From: a virus
DNA: 64,000 nucleotides
Direction: 5' to 3' (one strand)
Virus record (IMG/VR): IMGVR_UViG_3300033064_003457
Coordinates: 1 to 64,000 of that record
In this document: in pieces, positions 26,288 through 36,049 of the stretch
How the letters are laid out: each line of letters starts with the position of its first letter
Position numbering within the stretch: position 1 is the stretch's first letter
Notes under the pieces: generated by a model
Database searches by the model: none
The model's input: the letters and a program-made list of their open reading frames with translations, nothing else
What the model was told of the DNA's origin: nothing
Program-made: the position numbers and the translations under genes

Positions 26288-26874
26288 TATACATCAGTCC
26301 TTATCCAAAGTAACCCGGTTGATGGCGTAACTGGATCCGAAGTTCTATTGTCTAGACACATGTTCTTCATTTGCATGTTTTGGATGTCTAGATCATCAGC
26401 TGTTATTAATTCTACGTCTCCTCCAGACTCTTGCCACAACAACCTGGAATCTACATATATCTTAGGCACAACATCTTGATCGTTGCTGGGGCCATCGTAT
26501 ACCCTCAATAGGTCAAAATAACCATTTCCCATTGGAATTGATGACGAACCAAAGCCAGGAACGCCACTTGCACTTGATAGCATATCTCCACTTAGTGTTA
26601 ACTCAACAGAACCATTGTTCCATGTAAGATACGTTACTCCGCCTAAATCTCCACCGTCATTATACTGTAGTTGCATATCTGAACCGCCAGGAGTAGCACC
26701 AACACCAGTAAGACTACTTCCATCACCGTAATATGTCTTAGCATAGATTTTATTGCCAACTTCTAGGTTATCAAAAACACCAGATGCGAATGCAGTGCTT
26801 AATGTACCAACGTCGTGTAGACCACTAGCACTAGGCACAACTGCTTCATATGTTGTTATGTAGTCATATCTCAT
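26287..26874 (-). CDS. Short tail-fibre-like protein
   Basis: A 195-residue protein of low complexity, rich in Gly, Ser, Asp and Leu (LHDVGTLSTAFASGVFDNLE; YYGDGSSLTGVG), typical of phage fibre shafts and of the repeat region ahead of a chaperone-processed knob. The motif ASGVFDNLEVGNKIYAK is like peptidase_S74-associated fibre stalks, but no S74 domain is present. No clear ribosome site precedes the ATG, so coupling to the upstream gene (one-base gap) is likely. Its stop overlaps the kelch gene start. Confidence 0.65.
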   Translation of the reverse strand: MRYDYITTYEAVVPSASGLHDVGTLSTAFASGVFDNLEVGNKIYAKTYYGDGSSLTGVGATPGGSDMQLQYNDGGDLGGVTYLTWNNGSVELTLSGDMLSSASGVPGFGSSSIPMGNGYFDLLRVYDGPSNDQDVVPKIYVDSRLLWQESGGDVELITADDLDIQNMQMKNMCLDNRTSDPVTPSTGLLWIRTDV

Positions 26875-26875
26875 A

Positions 26876-28900
26876 TTATATATAGTTTATTATTGGGTAT
26901 TCTCCAAGAGCCATATGCTTTAATATCTTTTCCCTAATTTCATCTTCCTCGAAGCTACCACCATTTGATTGCAATAATACTTTTGGCACATTTATAACTA
27001 ATACTCCATTGGAAGGAAACGCCTTGCCGTCAAAATAACCAACATCCCAATAGAATTGTGCTTCTGGTTGTATTTCTTCAACATTTGCCAGGTCTTGGAT
27101 GGCAGACTTGCTTAATCCGCCTCCCCTAGTACGAACATCAGTAACTTCTACATCGGCAACCTTACAGTGTGGCCCTACCGAAACGCTACCTAACCTAAAA
27201 TCATAAGAACCAGATGGTGTTCCAGTAAAATTATGATACAACGATTCGCTACATACAACTTCATTGGCATCTATGTCAATATATGGTCTTAAAAAAACAT
27301 GTGCTACTGTACCAGAGGCGTACATTCCATAACTATGTCCCGGAGTAGGATTAAGATCTAGCTCAAGATATGGTAACGATTCACCTGTAGGAAAAGGATA
27401 CCCACTACCAACAAAACCGTCATACTCATAGTAGTCTGATTCATATGCATAGTCAACTACTATATCATCCCTATGATTTAATATCTGAGCTACCTTTACT
27501 GTTCCATTGTAAACATCCCAATCAAGTATGCTGTTCTGTGATAAGGAACTGTCATTTACTTTAATATGCATATAGCTTGATGGAGGAAACCCTGGATCGT
27601 CACTATTGTATAATACATCGCTAGGATCTATATATACAGGAGTTCTGTATAGCTGTATTTCCTGCTGACCTAATAGGTCTGGCCTTTCAGATATTACATC
27701 TTTGCGCGGTTTACCATGGGTCATGCTCCATAATTGTGTATTGTACTCTGGAACAGCGTATTCCCACATGGTACCTTGTCCTGATGGCACAGCTGACCCA
27801 TCAGCTAGCATTCTTCTTCTGAACCTTCCATTCTTAACCTGTAAGTACCAGTTATCATCTATGTCTGCATTGTTAGGCTTTTTTAAATATATAGAGTTAT
27901 ACGCTCTTGGCTTAAGATAATAATACGATCTTATGGCAGTGAATGTGGCCCTATCACCATTTTTTAAATAATTATCTGAATTAACATCTACACTTACTCC
28001 AGGGATGCCTGTTATCGTTGTTCCTATAGTAAAATTTGTTTGGCTACCCCAAGTGTCAGCAGTAGACGATGTAAGGTAATCATTGGCTGGAGCACCATCT
28101 CTAGTTTTATCTCTCTTAATACTAAATGTAGTTGTACTGGTGGCATCTAGAGTATATGTTACAGTAACACCAAGCGCATATTCTTTTACTATTGCTAGGT
28201 CTGGCTTAATTGTGGTTGGAGCAGCCTCAAAGGAAATACCAATAGAATTGATAAGCTCAGACAGTGTAGGGACTGGTGGAACAACACAGCTCCATAGTCC
28301 ATCTCCCAATTCTAACAATGAGTATTGCTCAGTGGCTATCAGGGGGTTACCTAATACAAAAAACTGCCTAGCGTTAAGTGACTCATGCCAGCTAGGATAG
28401 ATTGTACTACCGTCTATATTGCATCTATTGTATCTTACTTTATAAATCACATATTCTGTATTTTTGAAATCTGTTAATACTTCTATCTTGTACACATTCT
28501 TCATCTGTCTTTCAGCGCGAACTATGTAGTTTATGCCCTTCAATATATTTTCATTTTGATCTGTAATATATACCTGTTTTGTAGGATTCTCTCCATATGT
28601 ATAATGGTAGAATCTACCTATATGGTTAAAGTATAGAGGTGCAGCATCCTTGTCATTCGTTGATGGAGTTGTCACATTCGTAACGTCAAAATCAATCACA
28701 GTTAACGCTGGCATGTGTCCACCGGAATCAACATAGGACTCCACCAAAGAAGAATCTAGCTGGGCTACATTCTCTTCCCACTCATAAGAATGGTCTACTA
28801 ATGATATATTTCTTTCTGGGTCAAGCCCAGGCACGTCTATCATGGCCAAAGCAAACCCTGATGGTGAAATGTGTCGTCCTACTCTAAAGGTTACAGACAT
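26876..28900 (-). CDS. Large structural protein of the tail-fibre region
   Basis: A 674-residue beta-rich protein. The N-terminus (FRVGRHISPSGFALAMIDVP) and later beta domains carry many Tyr/Asp/Ser turns; no enzymatic motif is seen. A basic residue cluster near residue 370 (NGRFRRRMLADGS) may be a surface loop. The C-terminal 40 residues switch to a helix-rich end (EDEIREKILKHMALGEYP). The ATG is preceded by AGGAG. Likely a fibre or baseplate-peripheral protein; the family is not recognised. Confidence 0.65.
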   Translation of the reverse strand: MSVTFRVGRHISPSGFALAMIDVPGLDPERNISLVDHSYEWEENVAQLDSSLVESYVDSGGHMPALTVIDFDVTNVTTPSTNDKDAAPLYFNHIGRFYHYTYGENPTKQVYITDQNENILKGINYIVRAERQMKNVYKIEVLTDFKNTEYVIYKVRYNRCNIDGSTIYPSWHESLNARQFFVLGNPLIATEQYSLLELGDGLWSCVVPPVPTLSELINSIGISFEAAPTTIKPDLAIVKEYALGVTVTYTLDATSTTTFSIKRDKTRDGAPANDYLTSSTADTWGSQTNFTIGTTITGIPGVSVDVNSDNYLKNGDRATFTAIRSYYYLKPRAYNSIYLKKPNNADIDDNWYLQVKNGRFRRRMLADGSAVPSGQGTMWEYAVPEYNTQLWSMTHGKPRKDVISERPDLLGQQEIQLYRTPVYIDPSDVLYNSDDPGFPPSSYMHIKVNDSSLSQNSILDWDVYNGTVKVAQILNHRDDIVVDYAYESDYYEYDGFVGSGYPFPTGESLPYLELDLNPTPGHSYGMYASGTVAHVFLRPYIDIDANEVVCSESLYHNFTGTPSGSYDFRLGSVSVGPHCKVADVEVTDVRTRGGGLSKSAIQDLANVEEIQPEAQFYWDVGYFDGKAFPSNGVLVINVPKVLLQSNGGSFEEDEIREKILKHMALGEYPIINYI

Positions 28901-28909
28901 TAATACTCC

Positions 28910-29212
28910 TTATGGTGCGTATGTACAATATCCATCTGCTGATAAATGTACACTGCTTGTATTTACATCATCTATTTGTATAGTACCATTAACTATGTGC
29001 GACGTGGTTACGCTACTCGCAGCTAGCATGGTTCCACTTATGACACTCGCTGGTATTTGACTAGCCGCAATAGTTCCTGCTACGTTGGTAAAATTAACCT
29101 GTACACCGTAAGTGCCGTCATGCGTATGAGAGTTAATTGCTGCAACCATAGCATTCATTTTTGCAGAGGCTAGTTTTTCATATAATGCATATGTACCACT
29201 ATATACAGCCAT
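28910..29212 (-). CDS. Short tail fibre/attachment protein
   Basis: A 100-residue protein. The start (YEKLASAKMNAMVAAINSHTHDG) and the Ser/Thr-rich shaft (AASQIPASVISGTMLAASSV, then TTSHIVNGTI) match a common phage fibre pattern in which NSHTHDG is followed by short repeats with Ile every 5-7 residues, forming triple-stranded beta structures. It ends in a Cys-containing YCTYAP. It probably makes a small trimeric spike. Confidence 0.72.
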   Translation of the reverse strand: MAVYSGTYALYEKLASAKMNAMVAAINSHTHDGTYGVQVNFTNVAGTIAASQIPASVISGTMLAASSVTTSHIVNGTIQIDDVNTSSVHLSADGYCTYAP

Positions 29213-29221
29213 TGGTTCCTC

Positions 29222-30091
29222 CTATGTTAGATAATCTAACATGTCTAATAAAGATCTATCTAATACAAATGGCTCAGAGGTGCTATAGTACTGTAGTATT
29301 TGTACTATATCATATATACCAGATGCATCTTGATAATAAGCTTTTATGTTTTGTACTCCAGTATTGTATTTTGTAGCTAAGTACTTTATTCTTGCTATGC
29401 CACCAGAGTCAGTGTCTTTTATTACCTCGATAGGGTATCCACTGCCATCTGCAGCCTGTACTGTCCCATCTGCTGATTCAAAGTACCCTAACTCTGTATA
29501 GTCCCCAACGTCTTGTATCTCAAAAACTATAGGTGCCTCAGCCACCCTATCATAGTTGGCATCATAAAGTGTAGCTGTCAGCTCTGCTCTTCTATAGCCA
29601 TCTGCCCATAATGAGCTTTGTGATGTAGCTAAGTATAGCGCATCTGGAGAACTTATAGTAGAGTAATGGATGAACCCACCCTCCCTTATTTCTCCTCTGG
29701 CCGGATGAATGTCTATAGTATCTAATGTGTAATACCCACTAGGTCCTGCTTCATATTCTATAAAAACATTTTCAGTTAACGTTTTGTTAAAAACCAGTTT
29801 ACCACTAGAGTCAGGATGCAATGCAAACTCATCTAAAGAGGTATCGTACACGCCAGCTGGTGTTAGCGTGAAATCACCAAAACCAACCTTGGTATATTTA
29901 CCACTGCCACCTATCCTAGCCCAAGGATCTTGAGCTGTAGTTGTTTCATTCCCTGATGATGTGACAACTATTGGTGCATTTTGAGTAACAGCATGGTCTA
30001 GCGCACAGTAAGACACACCTGTGCTTGCTGACTCATAAGCCTTTTGAGAGTATAGGTAATATTCGTTATATAGAAATCCGCTAGCTGTCAT
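29222..30091 (-). CDS. Structural protein with invasin/Big_1-like Ig domain
   Basis: A 289-residue protein. Residues about 160-255 (LWADGYRRAELTATLYDANY, then PIVFEI and GIARIKYLAT) have the ADG..ATV.D..G..V..V.F pattern of bacterial Ig-like group 1 domains, common accessory adhesin modules of phage tails. The N-terminal half is beta-rich and carries SPSGYYTLD-like turns. Ig-like domains may bind host-surface polysaccharide loosely. The ATG follows an adjacent upstream gene by eight bases. Confidence 0.7.
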   Translation of the reverse strand: MTASGFLYNEYYLYSQKAYESASTGVSYCALDHAVTQNAPIVVTSSGNETTTAQDPWARIGGSGKYTKVGFGDFTLTPAGVYDTSLDEFALHPDSSGKLVFNKTLTENVFIEYEAGPSGYYTLDTIDIHPARGEIREGGFIHYSTISSPDALYLATSQSSLWADGYRRAELTATLYDANYDRVAEAPIVFEIQDVGDYTELGYFESADGTVQAADGSGYPIEVIKDTDSGGIARIKYLATKYNTGVQNIKAYYQDASGIYDIVQILQYYSTSEPFVLDRSLLDMLDYLT

Positions 30092-30099
30092 ATTGTTCC

Positions 30100-31404
30100 T
30101 TATAGGTTAAATACCCCTGATGGATAAGAAGAATAAAAATAACCAGAATGTATATCTAGATACCAAGAAAAACCACTTATTCCAGGGTTCCAAACTTCTC
30201 TTGCTTGTTCCTTCACCCATAAATCATCGTTGTCCCCAATTCCAGGACTTTGCCACTTTTCATATAGACCACTAGCATCAGGATCCCAAATATGAGGCAA
30301 ATAAGAGTATCCTATTCCTTCTTCATCTACGCTATCCCAATACCCCTCATCTGCTATTATGTTGCCCCAGAATATAGGGTTTCTAGAATACACTTCAGAT
30401 ACATATGTCTCTAGTGGTGTATTTATAGCATTGTTATCTTCATTTAATAAATTTCCAGAATAATTTGGGTTAGCTAAATCATCTAATTTCTCTATAGTTA
30501 TATCACTGTAGGTTAACCCAAGCTCTCTAGCTATCCCATATTTTAAGCCAGCATATGTTGCACTAGCCGGATTCTGATATACGTCTGATAGCCTATCTTT
30601 GTAATCACTATTGTTTTCTCCATAGTTTCTTTCAAGCCCTAGCAATAGTCCTAGCTCATCAAAATAGTTCCATACGTTAAATGCCTCTGTGGTAGCAACT
30701 ATAAGATTGATTGTAGCGCTTACGATATCGCTCACAATGCCCGACGTAGATCCAACTACGGATGATATTGCTTCTATATAGTTATCTCCACTTACTAGTG
30801 GCATATTGTACTGCCATATTACCCCAGAAATTCCATTAGGGTAGCTAGCTTCGCTCCAATCTCCGTCATTATTTCGTATAAAAACATGCAATGATGTCTC
30901 TTTAGTGCCAGTTATTAATTGCCAGAAATCATCAGCAGGAGAAGTAACTGTATCTATTGTAGGCGGGTAAGGACTACTTACAAATAGATTAAACTCATAA
31001 ACATCAGACCAACTAGAATAGTTTAGTCCGTCATATGATCTTATTCTAGCATAATGAAGTCCCTCGCGAGAGAGTTGGCTTTCGGTTGGCAATAGATATG
31101 TCTGGTCCTCAGCCGAAAATCCATCTAAGTCTATGTCTGGATTAGAAAAATCATTAGCCCCAAAGTTTATTTGCAGCTGATATGTTATTACATCTGAATC
31201 AGAAGCAGATATGTTCCATGTAAATGTAGGGTCAACCCAGCTTATAGTATATGTGCCACTCACTAACTCTGCACTTTGTATCGCTAAAGATGTCGGCGTT
31301 GGCGCTGGATAATCAATTCCATACTTAGCTCCAGAGCCATAGCCTACATTGTTATATTTGTTTGTAGATGTGCTGTAATATCCGTAAGAATAAGACCGAG
31401 CCAT
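30100..31404 (-). CDS. Structural protein with fibronectin type III-like domain
   Basis: A 434-residue protein. Residues about 35-150 look like a FN3-type fold (SGTYTISWVDPTFTWNISAS; then YQLQINFG and HYARIRSYDGLNYSSWSD). The second half includes LGLLLGLERNYGENNSDYKD, followed by RLSDVYQNPAS and GLKYGIARELGLTY, a pattern found in baseplate-peripheral proteins of other large phages. It may connect the baseplate rim to fibres. ATG start with a short intergenic gap. Confidence 0.7.
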   Translation of the reverse strand: MARSYSYGYYSTSTNKYNNVGYGSGAKYGIDYPAPTPTSLAIQSAELVSGTYTISWVDPTFTWNISASDSDVITYQLQINFGANDFSNPDIDLDGFSAEDQTYLLPTESQLSREGLHYARIRSYDGLNYSSWSDVYEFNLFVSSPYPPTIDTVTSPADDFWQLITGTKETSLHVFIRNNDGDWSEASYPNGISGVIWQYNMPLVSGDNYIEAISSVVGSTSGIVSDIVSATINLIVATTEAFNVWNYFDELGLLLGLERNYGENNSDYKDRLSDVYQNPASATYAGLKYGIARELGLTYSDITIEKLDDLANPNYSGNLLNEDNNAINTPLETYVSEVYSRNPIFWGNIIADEGYWDSVDEEGIGYSYLPHIWDPDASGLYEKWQSPGIGDNDDLWVKEQAREVWNPGISGFSWYLDIHSGYFYSSYPSGVFNL

Positions 31405-31415
31405 TATCTAACCCC

Positions 31416-32576
31416 TTATGTTATGCTTACCACGATTCCACTTTCTACTTTAATTGTTTTTCCGTCTGTAGTTGTAAAGCTACCATTAGCCCCTGTACTG
31501 GCCCCAGTAGTATACTGAGCAGCATACATTGTATCAAAACTACCAGTATCAAAAGTAACTGCTTGGCTACCAACTGTTCTTAATCCGCTAGCCTCAGGCA
31601 TGATATTGCCACTAGCAGTAGCACTACCTTGTAGGAATATATCATTGCTTAACTCAAACTGATCATCAGTATTGTTCCACCTTAGCCATTCACCATCAAA
31701 CGTGTCATTATAGAAATAATACCATGAGTCAGAGTTAGGACCATCAGAATTTACTCCCATCCAGACACCACTACAAGATATTTCTTCTGCCCATACCCTG
31801 TTTGTGTCCACCAATTCTCTAACGCTGATACTACCAGGGACATCGAGGTCTCCAACAAGCAGATCATTGATATCAACCCCATGAGGATTGGTATCTGACT
31901 GGGCTACCCCACCGCGAGAATCTATATGCCCTTGTACGCTGGCAGGGGTACACGAACCAGGTGGAGTAACAAATATTGAATCTGCAAAATGTGCAGCATT
32001 ATGATTGTCTTGATGAGTCTTAATGTCTAGTATCGTAGGCGCTCCAGACGCAAGCCAGTTATCACCCATTATATCGTTGCTTATTCCATCTGGCACTATT
32101 GATCTGGACGATATCCTGTGTCCATCAAATCCACTCGCAGCTATTCTCTGCTCCATGGTGTTTAATCTACCACCTACGGTAGGCCAGCCAGCCTTAAGGT
32201 TTATCCCTAATTCTGTTTCTACATTTTCTATCTCTGTTTGGAGTTCATTAACGTGTTCAGCCATTATGTCATCACCAAGAGTAGTATACCTAGCCTCTAT
32301 GGCAGAACCTAAATCCGTCGAATAAAAAGTTACTTTACCATCATCGTAATCTACTAAAAATTGTCCTGCTGCGGTTGGAGTAGAAAGTACCTCTGTCCAT
32401 TCAGCGCCGCCAGATGCAAAGACATGTGTTGTATCAACATCCTTTGGTACATGGTCAAGATACATTGTGTACGGCGATGATAATGGTACGTTAAAATACT
32501 CTCCACTTACATACCACCCGCTTGCACTCTTATCTATTTTAGTAGTGTAAGTTGGAATGTCTGCGGGATAACCCAT
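31416..32576 (-). CDS. Tail fibre protein
   Basis: A 386-residue protein with a beta-rich N-terminal domain (about 1-100), a short coiled coil (EHVNELQTEIENVETELGIN) and a long fibre-like rest with Gly/Ser/Asp repeats, including SDTNPHGVDINDLLVGDLDV and HQDNHNAAHFADSIF, where paired His residues recall metal-binding shaft spikes of short tail fibres. GGAGG precedes the ATG. Similar module order occurs in many host-recognition fibres. Confidence 0.72.
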   Translation of the reverse strand: MGYPADIPTYTTKIDKSASGWYVSGEYFNVPLSSPYTMYLDHVPKDVDTTHVFASGGAEWTEVLSTPTAAGQFLVDYDDGKVTFYSTDLGSAIEARYTTLGDDIMAEHVNELQTEIENVETELGINLKAGWPTVGGRLNTMEQRIAASGFDGHRISSRSIVPDGISNDIMGDNWLASGAPTILDIKTHQDNHNAAHFADSIFVTPPGSCTPASVQGHIDSRGGVAQSDTNPHGVDINDLLVGDLDVPGSISVRELVDTNRVWAEEISCSGVWMGVNSDGPNSDSWYYFYNDTFDGEWLRWNNTDDQFELSNDIFLQGSATASGNIMPEASGLRTVGSQAVTFDTGSFDTMYAAQYTTGASTGANGSFTTTDGKTIKVESGIVVSIT

Positions 32577-32593
32577 TGCTTATTACCTCCTAA

Positions 32594-33568
32594 TTATGTG
32601 TTAGATATAAAAACACCCGACTGATAATTTTCTCTAAAATACACATATCGATTATCTTTGTCTAGTATAAAATAATCATGTCTTGGCTCCAAGCCATATA
32701 TCCTATTTTTACCAGTATCACATAACCATATATTTTTTTCTTCGTCAATTATTATACCAGAAGGTTCATGCTCAATACCATCGGTTATTTCGAATACAGC
32801 TAGCAAATCTAACGTATCATTTCGTGGTATTTGAGTTCTTGTGCTTGTGATATTTATAAAATACTTATTGTCTAAATGTCCTACCCACCATAGCATGTGG
32901 TCAGAATAAAACATGTCTATTGGATACCCAGACCCAGTTGGAGGGTATGACTCATAGTCCCCCATTGATTCTCTGTCTTGTTTTCTTATTCCACCATCAG
33001 CATAACACCAAGAAATATCATGCTCAACTTTCCATATGTCTATATACTTTTGACCTAAATCTATTATACCGCTTGGTTTTGTATGCCATTCTATACTATC
33101 TACATTGGAAGCATAGTCGCCAGAACTCATAACTTCTAGCCTGGTAGGCAATACATCATAATAAAACTCTTCTAAGTTATTTATTTCTTTCAGCCATATG
33201 TTGCTTACACCACTAGGTTCACATCCTGATGGAGCAGTTATGCACCTAAGTCCCGAAGCAGAAGCGTCAGTTAGGTTTATGTCGGAGCCTAACTTAGATC
33301 TATAGATAACATCTATCTCATCAACTGGGGCTATATCTAAGAACTTACCCTTAAACACGTCATCCATCTTTTCTTCCAGATTTTCCAGATCTATCGCTGC
33401 CGATGAAAAAAACTGTTGGCCCCTAGACCTATTGTTGCTTCTTATATGCATCCATGGAGGAAACATATTAGACAGCTTTTGTGTAACATGGCTTCTATAG
33501 TAACCACTAGCAGCTATGTTGTCTCCTGGGTTAACATATGTTCTATCACAACTGATTGGATAAGTCAT
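32594..33568 (-). CDS. Baseplate-proximal structural protein with NHL-like C-terminus
   Basis: A 324-residue protein encoded right after the J-like gene, the usual place of the protein that links wedge to fibre (gpI or gp7 type). The N-terminal 90 residues are helical (LENLEEKMDDVFKGKFLDI). The C-terminal 60 residues have an NHL/propeller-like strand pattern (GIIIDEEKNIWLCDTGKNRI) but only one or two blades, so a complete propeller is not present. The family is not named with confidence. Confidence 0.65.
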   Translation of the reverse strand: MTYPISCDRTYVNPGDNIAASGYYRSHVTQKLSNMFPPWMHIRSNNRSRGQQFFSSAAIDLENLEEKMDDVFKGKFLDIAPVDEIDVIYRSKLGSDINLTDASASGLRCITAPSGCEPSGVSNIWLKEINNLEEFYYDVLPTRLEVMSSGDYASNVDSIEWHTKPSGIIDLGQKYIDIWKVEHDISWCYADGGIRKQDRESMGDYESYPPTGSGYPIDMFYSDHMLWWVGHLDNKYFINITSTRTQIPRNDTLDLLAVFEITDGIEHEPSGIIIDEEKNIWLCDTGKNRIYGLEPRHDYFILDKDNRYVYFRENYQSGVFISNT

Positions 33569-33576
33569 TTGATCTC

Positions 33577-34710
33577 CTATAATATTCTAATGGCTTCTGA
33601 CGAGTCTGGATTAGGGTAGAACATCTCATCCCAATATATCTCTACATTTCCTAAGAAATGAGGTTGCTCTCTAAAATAATAACAGCTCACTACATGGTCT
33701 TTTATCTTTGTGTCTACATCCATTATCTGTTGTCTAAGTTCATTCAGGATGAATTCTCCACCTAAAGGTATGTTGACTATATACTTTTCTACAGCTGTTC
33801 TTACATTGCCCCTTATGTTTGTTTTTTCAAAATCTGTTGTATTGCTTAAAAACATTAATTTGATATCTAGATTCACTGGAACAATTGTAGGAGATATGGC
33901 GGTACCCTTTACTCCTAGCGCATGAGCGCTGTCTATAGCGTTCTGTACATTCCCTACTAAGGCGCTATTAGCAATACCCTCCACAGGTATAACTATAAGA
34001 TCATATGACCCTATCCCTCTAGCGTAGGGCTTTATAACAACATCAGATACTCCAGGAACTGATAACGCTGCCAATCTCACTGCTATCTCGTTAGCTTTCT
34101 CTGCTGCCAATGTTGCGTTAGATAATCTATACCTATAGTTTGAATCTGCTTCTGTGTCAGTACCACTAGCTATGGCCTTGTTGTTGGTTGTATATACACC
34201 ATCCACCCCAAGGTCTGTTACTATCAGTGTATTTTTGCCAACATTATATTTAGTACCCTTATCTTCTGCAATTATAGGAACATAGACTTCAGTGTCACCG
34301 ACTGAAAATGCAGTATTTTCTGAAACATAAAACGTTATTACACCATCACTCGTTCTGACGTATGTGTTGGCTGGTATTATGTCCGTTGGTATTCTATCAT
34401 GGAGTGTACCTGCAGTAACATAGAAACGCTGTGTATTGTCTGCCGCCCCTAGCTCTGCTTTGGCCGATACCAACCTTTGCATATTAAACATTTGTCCTAT
34501 AAGATCCAAGAAGTATCCTTCTGCAGTAGAAAGAAAGCTCATGGCCATGTTAATGTCTAATACATCATAATATTCTGCTATATTCTTATTTATAATTTCT
34601 ATCAGAGATCTAGTCACTCCACCTATACTGGTATTAGTTATATCAGTATTAGTTTCTAGAAATGATAAAGCATCTTGTACTAATTCTCCATATTCTTTTT
34701 TAAATAGCAT
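33577..34710 (-). CDS. Baseplate J-like wedge protein
   Basis: A 377-residue homologue of baseplate J/gp47/T4 gp6 proteins, which form the wedge ring. Family features are YFLDLIGQMFNMQRL near the N-terminus, then PANTYVRTSDGVITFYVSE with PIIAEDKGTKYNVGKNTL, and ALSVPGVSDVVIKPYARGIG, followed by the C-terminal helical domain. I start at the ATG at 34710, six bases after AGGAG; the longer frame overlaps the upstream gene. Length fits the family. Confidence 0.92.
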   Translation of the reverse strand: MLFKKEYGELVQDALSFLETNTDITNTSIGGVTRSLIEIINKNIAEYYDVLDINMAMSFLSTAEGYFLDLIGQMFNMQRLVSAKAELGAADNTQRFYVTAGTLHDRIPTDIIPANTYVRTSDGVITFYVSENTAFSVGDTEVYVPIIAEDKGTKYNVGKNTLIVTDLGVDGVYTTNNKAIASGTDTEADSNYRYRLSNATLAAEKANEIAVRLAALSVPGVSDVVIKPYARGIGSYDLIVIPVEGIANSALVGNVQNAIDSAHALGVKGTAISPTIVPVNLDIKLMFLSNTTDFEKTNIRGNVRTAVEKYIVNIPLGGEFILNELRQQIMDVDTKIKDHVVSCYYFREQPHFLGNVEIYWDEMFYPNPDSSEAIRIL

Positions 34711-34711
34711 T

Positions 34712-35131
34712 TTATTCTCCTGGTATATTGGTAACACCCTCTACCATGTCTAACACATAATCAGGTGTAACATTGAGTTGCTCTATCCCGTCATTAACAA
34801 AAATATAAAAAACTATTTTTTCCAGCGCCACCGGAACTCCCCTAACATATAGATCCATATTTCTAACCATGCCATCAGCTGTTAACGAATGTACTATCTT
34901 GGATTCGCCAACCTTAGCAGTTTCTTTTGTGTTAGGTTCTCCGATTAACTCATCTATGTCTGCACCTACATTTGGATGCGGCTCAAACTCACCATAGCTT
35001 GTTCTTACCCTAAAGGTTATATCTTGCTTAAGCACTCCTGATGCTGCTATAAGAGATAGATCACTCCCTGAGGCCAAAGATAGATCTCCGCTTGGTGTAA
35101 GACATATATCTATTTTGTCATATAGACCCAT
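34712..35131 (-). CDS. gp25-like baseplate wedge protein
   Basis: A 139-residue protein. DITFRVRTSYGEFEPHPNVG followed by ADIDELIGEPNTKETA is the hallmark of T4 gp25-like / W-type wedge proteins, which bind the first sheath ring and trigger contraction. Its gene precedes the J-like gene, the normal order. AGGAG lies before its ATG. Confidence is high. Confidence 0.9.
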   Translation of the reverse strand: MGLYDKIDICLTPSGDLSLASGSDLSLIAASGVLKQDITFRVRTSYGEFEPHPNVGADIDELIGEPNTKETAKVGESKIVHSLTADGMVRNMDLYVRGVPVALEKIVFYIFVNDGIEQLNVTPDYVLDMVEGVTNIPGE

Positions 35132-35141
35132 AGTTTATCTC

Positions 35142-35660
35142 CTAAGCATTAATAAATTCTGTAAATGGTTTCATGAAATCTTTGAACATACCTATATACC
35201 CTGGTATCCTATACAAATATTGTGGCTCTACCCTATGAACATGCTTCATGCTAATAGTGTGTATATGGCCATCTGGGGCAGGGTCTGTTATAATGGGCAT
35301 TTTGCCGTCACCTATAACACTACTTATGTCTAGGCCTTGAGATCCTGCCATTTTATAGGCTACTTCCTTTACCAATGATTCTGCCATTACTGTTTCAGTA
35401 TGAGTAAATAACTTATATGAGTTAGGATTCTCTGTGTATTCTGCTTTCTTAATAGACTTGCCCTTGCTGGTCATATACAAATCACCCTGTATGGTTATCC
35501 CGTTGTCACCAACCTGTATACCATTAACAAGATTTCTGCTTGTTATTGTTACATTGTCATCGTCTATAATAACCGCAGACGCCTTTTCAGCATCTTTACT
35601 AGCTATTGCAACTTTTCCCTCGTGGGTATTAAAAAATAATCTTTCAAAATTTATACTCAT
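35142..35660 (-). CDS. Baseplate/spike-associated protein
   Basis: A 172-residue protein in the spot where the central spike (gpV/gp5-type) or its tip is usually encoded. The middle (SKGKSIKKAEYTENPNSYKL) is polar; DGHIHTISMKHVHRVE contains several histidines that could bind metal, as in iron-loaded spike tips, but the exact HxH tip motif is not clearly formed. It is coupled to the preceding gene by a TAATG overlap. The assignment to the spike is positional. Confidence 0.55.
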   Translation of the reverse strand: MSINFERLFFNTHEGKVAIASKDAEKASAVIIDDDNVTITSRNLVNGIQVGDNGITIQGDLYMTSKGKSIKKAEYTENPNSYKLFTHTETVMAESLVKEVAYKMAGSQGLDISSVIGDGKMPIITDPAPDGHIHTISMKHVHRVEPQYLYRIPGYIGMFKDFMKPFTEFINA

Positions 35661-36049
35661 TATGCACCAAGTTTTTCGTCTATCAATTCTATCTGTTGAG
35701 CCTTTATATCATCCATGTCATCCCTGTCCCATTCATCAAAAGAATTTATAAATGTCTGTGGTATAAGAAATCCTATAGAGCTTGGAGAATTGTCTTGAGG
35801 TATATTTAGCACTAAAGCATAGAACTTTTCTTTCAAATGCAAATCCCACCATCTCATCGGTCTATTACCACATATGACATTAAACTCAACTTTTTCTGTA
35901 TTGTCATCATCAGACACAAATGGTGCAACTTGCATAACCAAACCCATGCCTTTTATGTCTACTACTTTTGTAATCCTACACACAGAAAATGGCTGGTATT
36001 TAAATAAATCATTGTCTATCTTTCCTCTTATGGCGTCTATTGGTCTCAT
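35660..36049 (-). CDS. Small baseplate hub-associated protein (OB-fold-like)
   Basis: A 129-residue protein starting at ATG 36049 (ATGA overlap with the hub stop; TGGAG upstream). Beta-strand pattern in residues 20-105 (CRITKVVDIKGMGLVMQVAP, WWDLHLKEKFYALVLNIPQD) fits an OB-type barrel of the kind found in T4 gp5/gp27-region proteins. The acidic C-terminal tail is helical. Its place between hub and spike supports a central baseplate role. Identification is by context. Confidence 0.6.
   Translation of the reverse strand: MRPIDAIRGKIDNDLFKYQPFSVCRITKVVDIKGMGLVMQVAPFVSDDDNTEKVEFNVICGNRPMRWWDLHLKEKFYALVLNIPQDNSPSSIGFLIPQTFINSFDEWDRDDMDDIKAQQIELIDEKLGA

Noticed and set aside
6050-33568. Diversity-generating retroelement acting on fibres
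   Set aside because: No reverse transcriptase gene and no template/variable repeat pair were noticed in the window.
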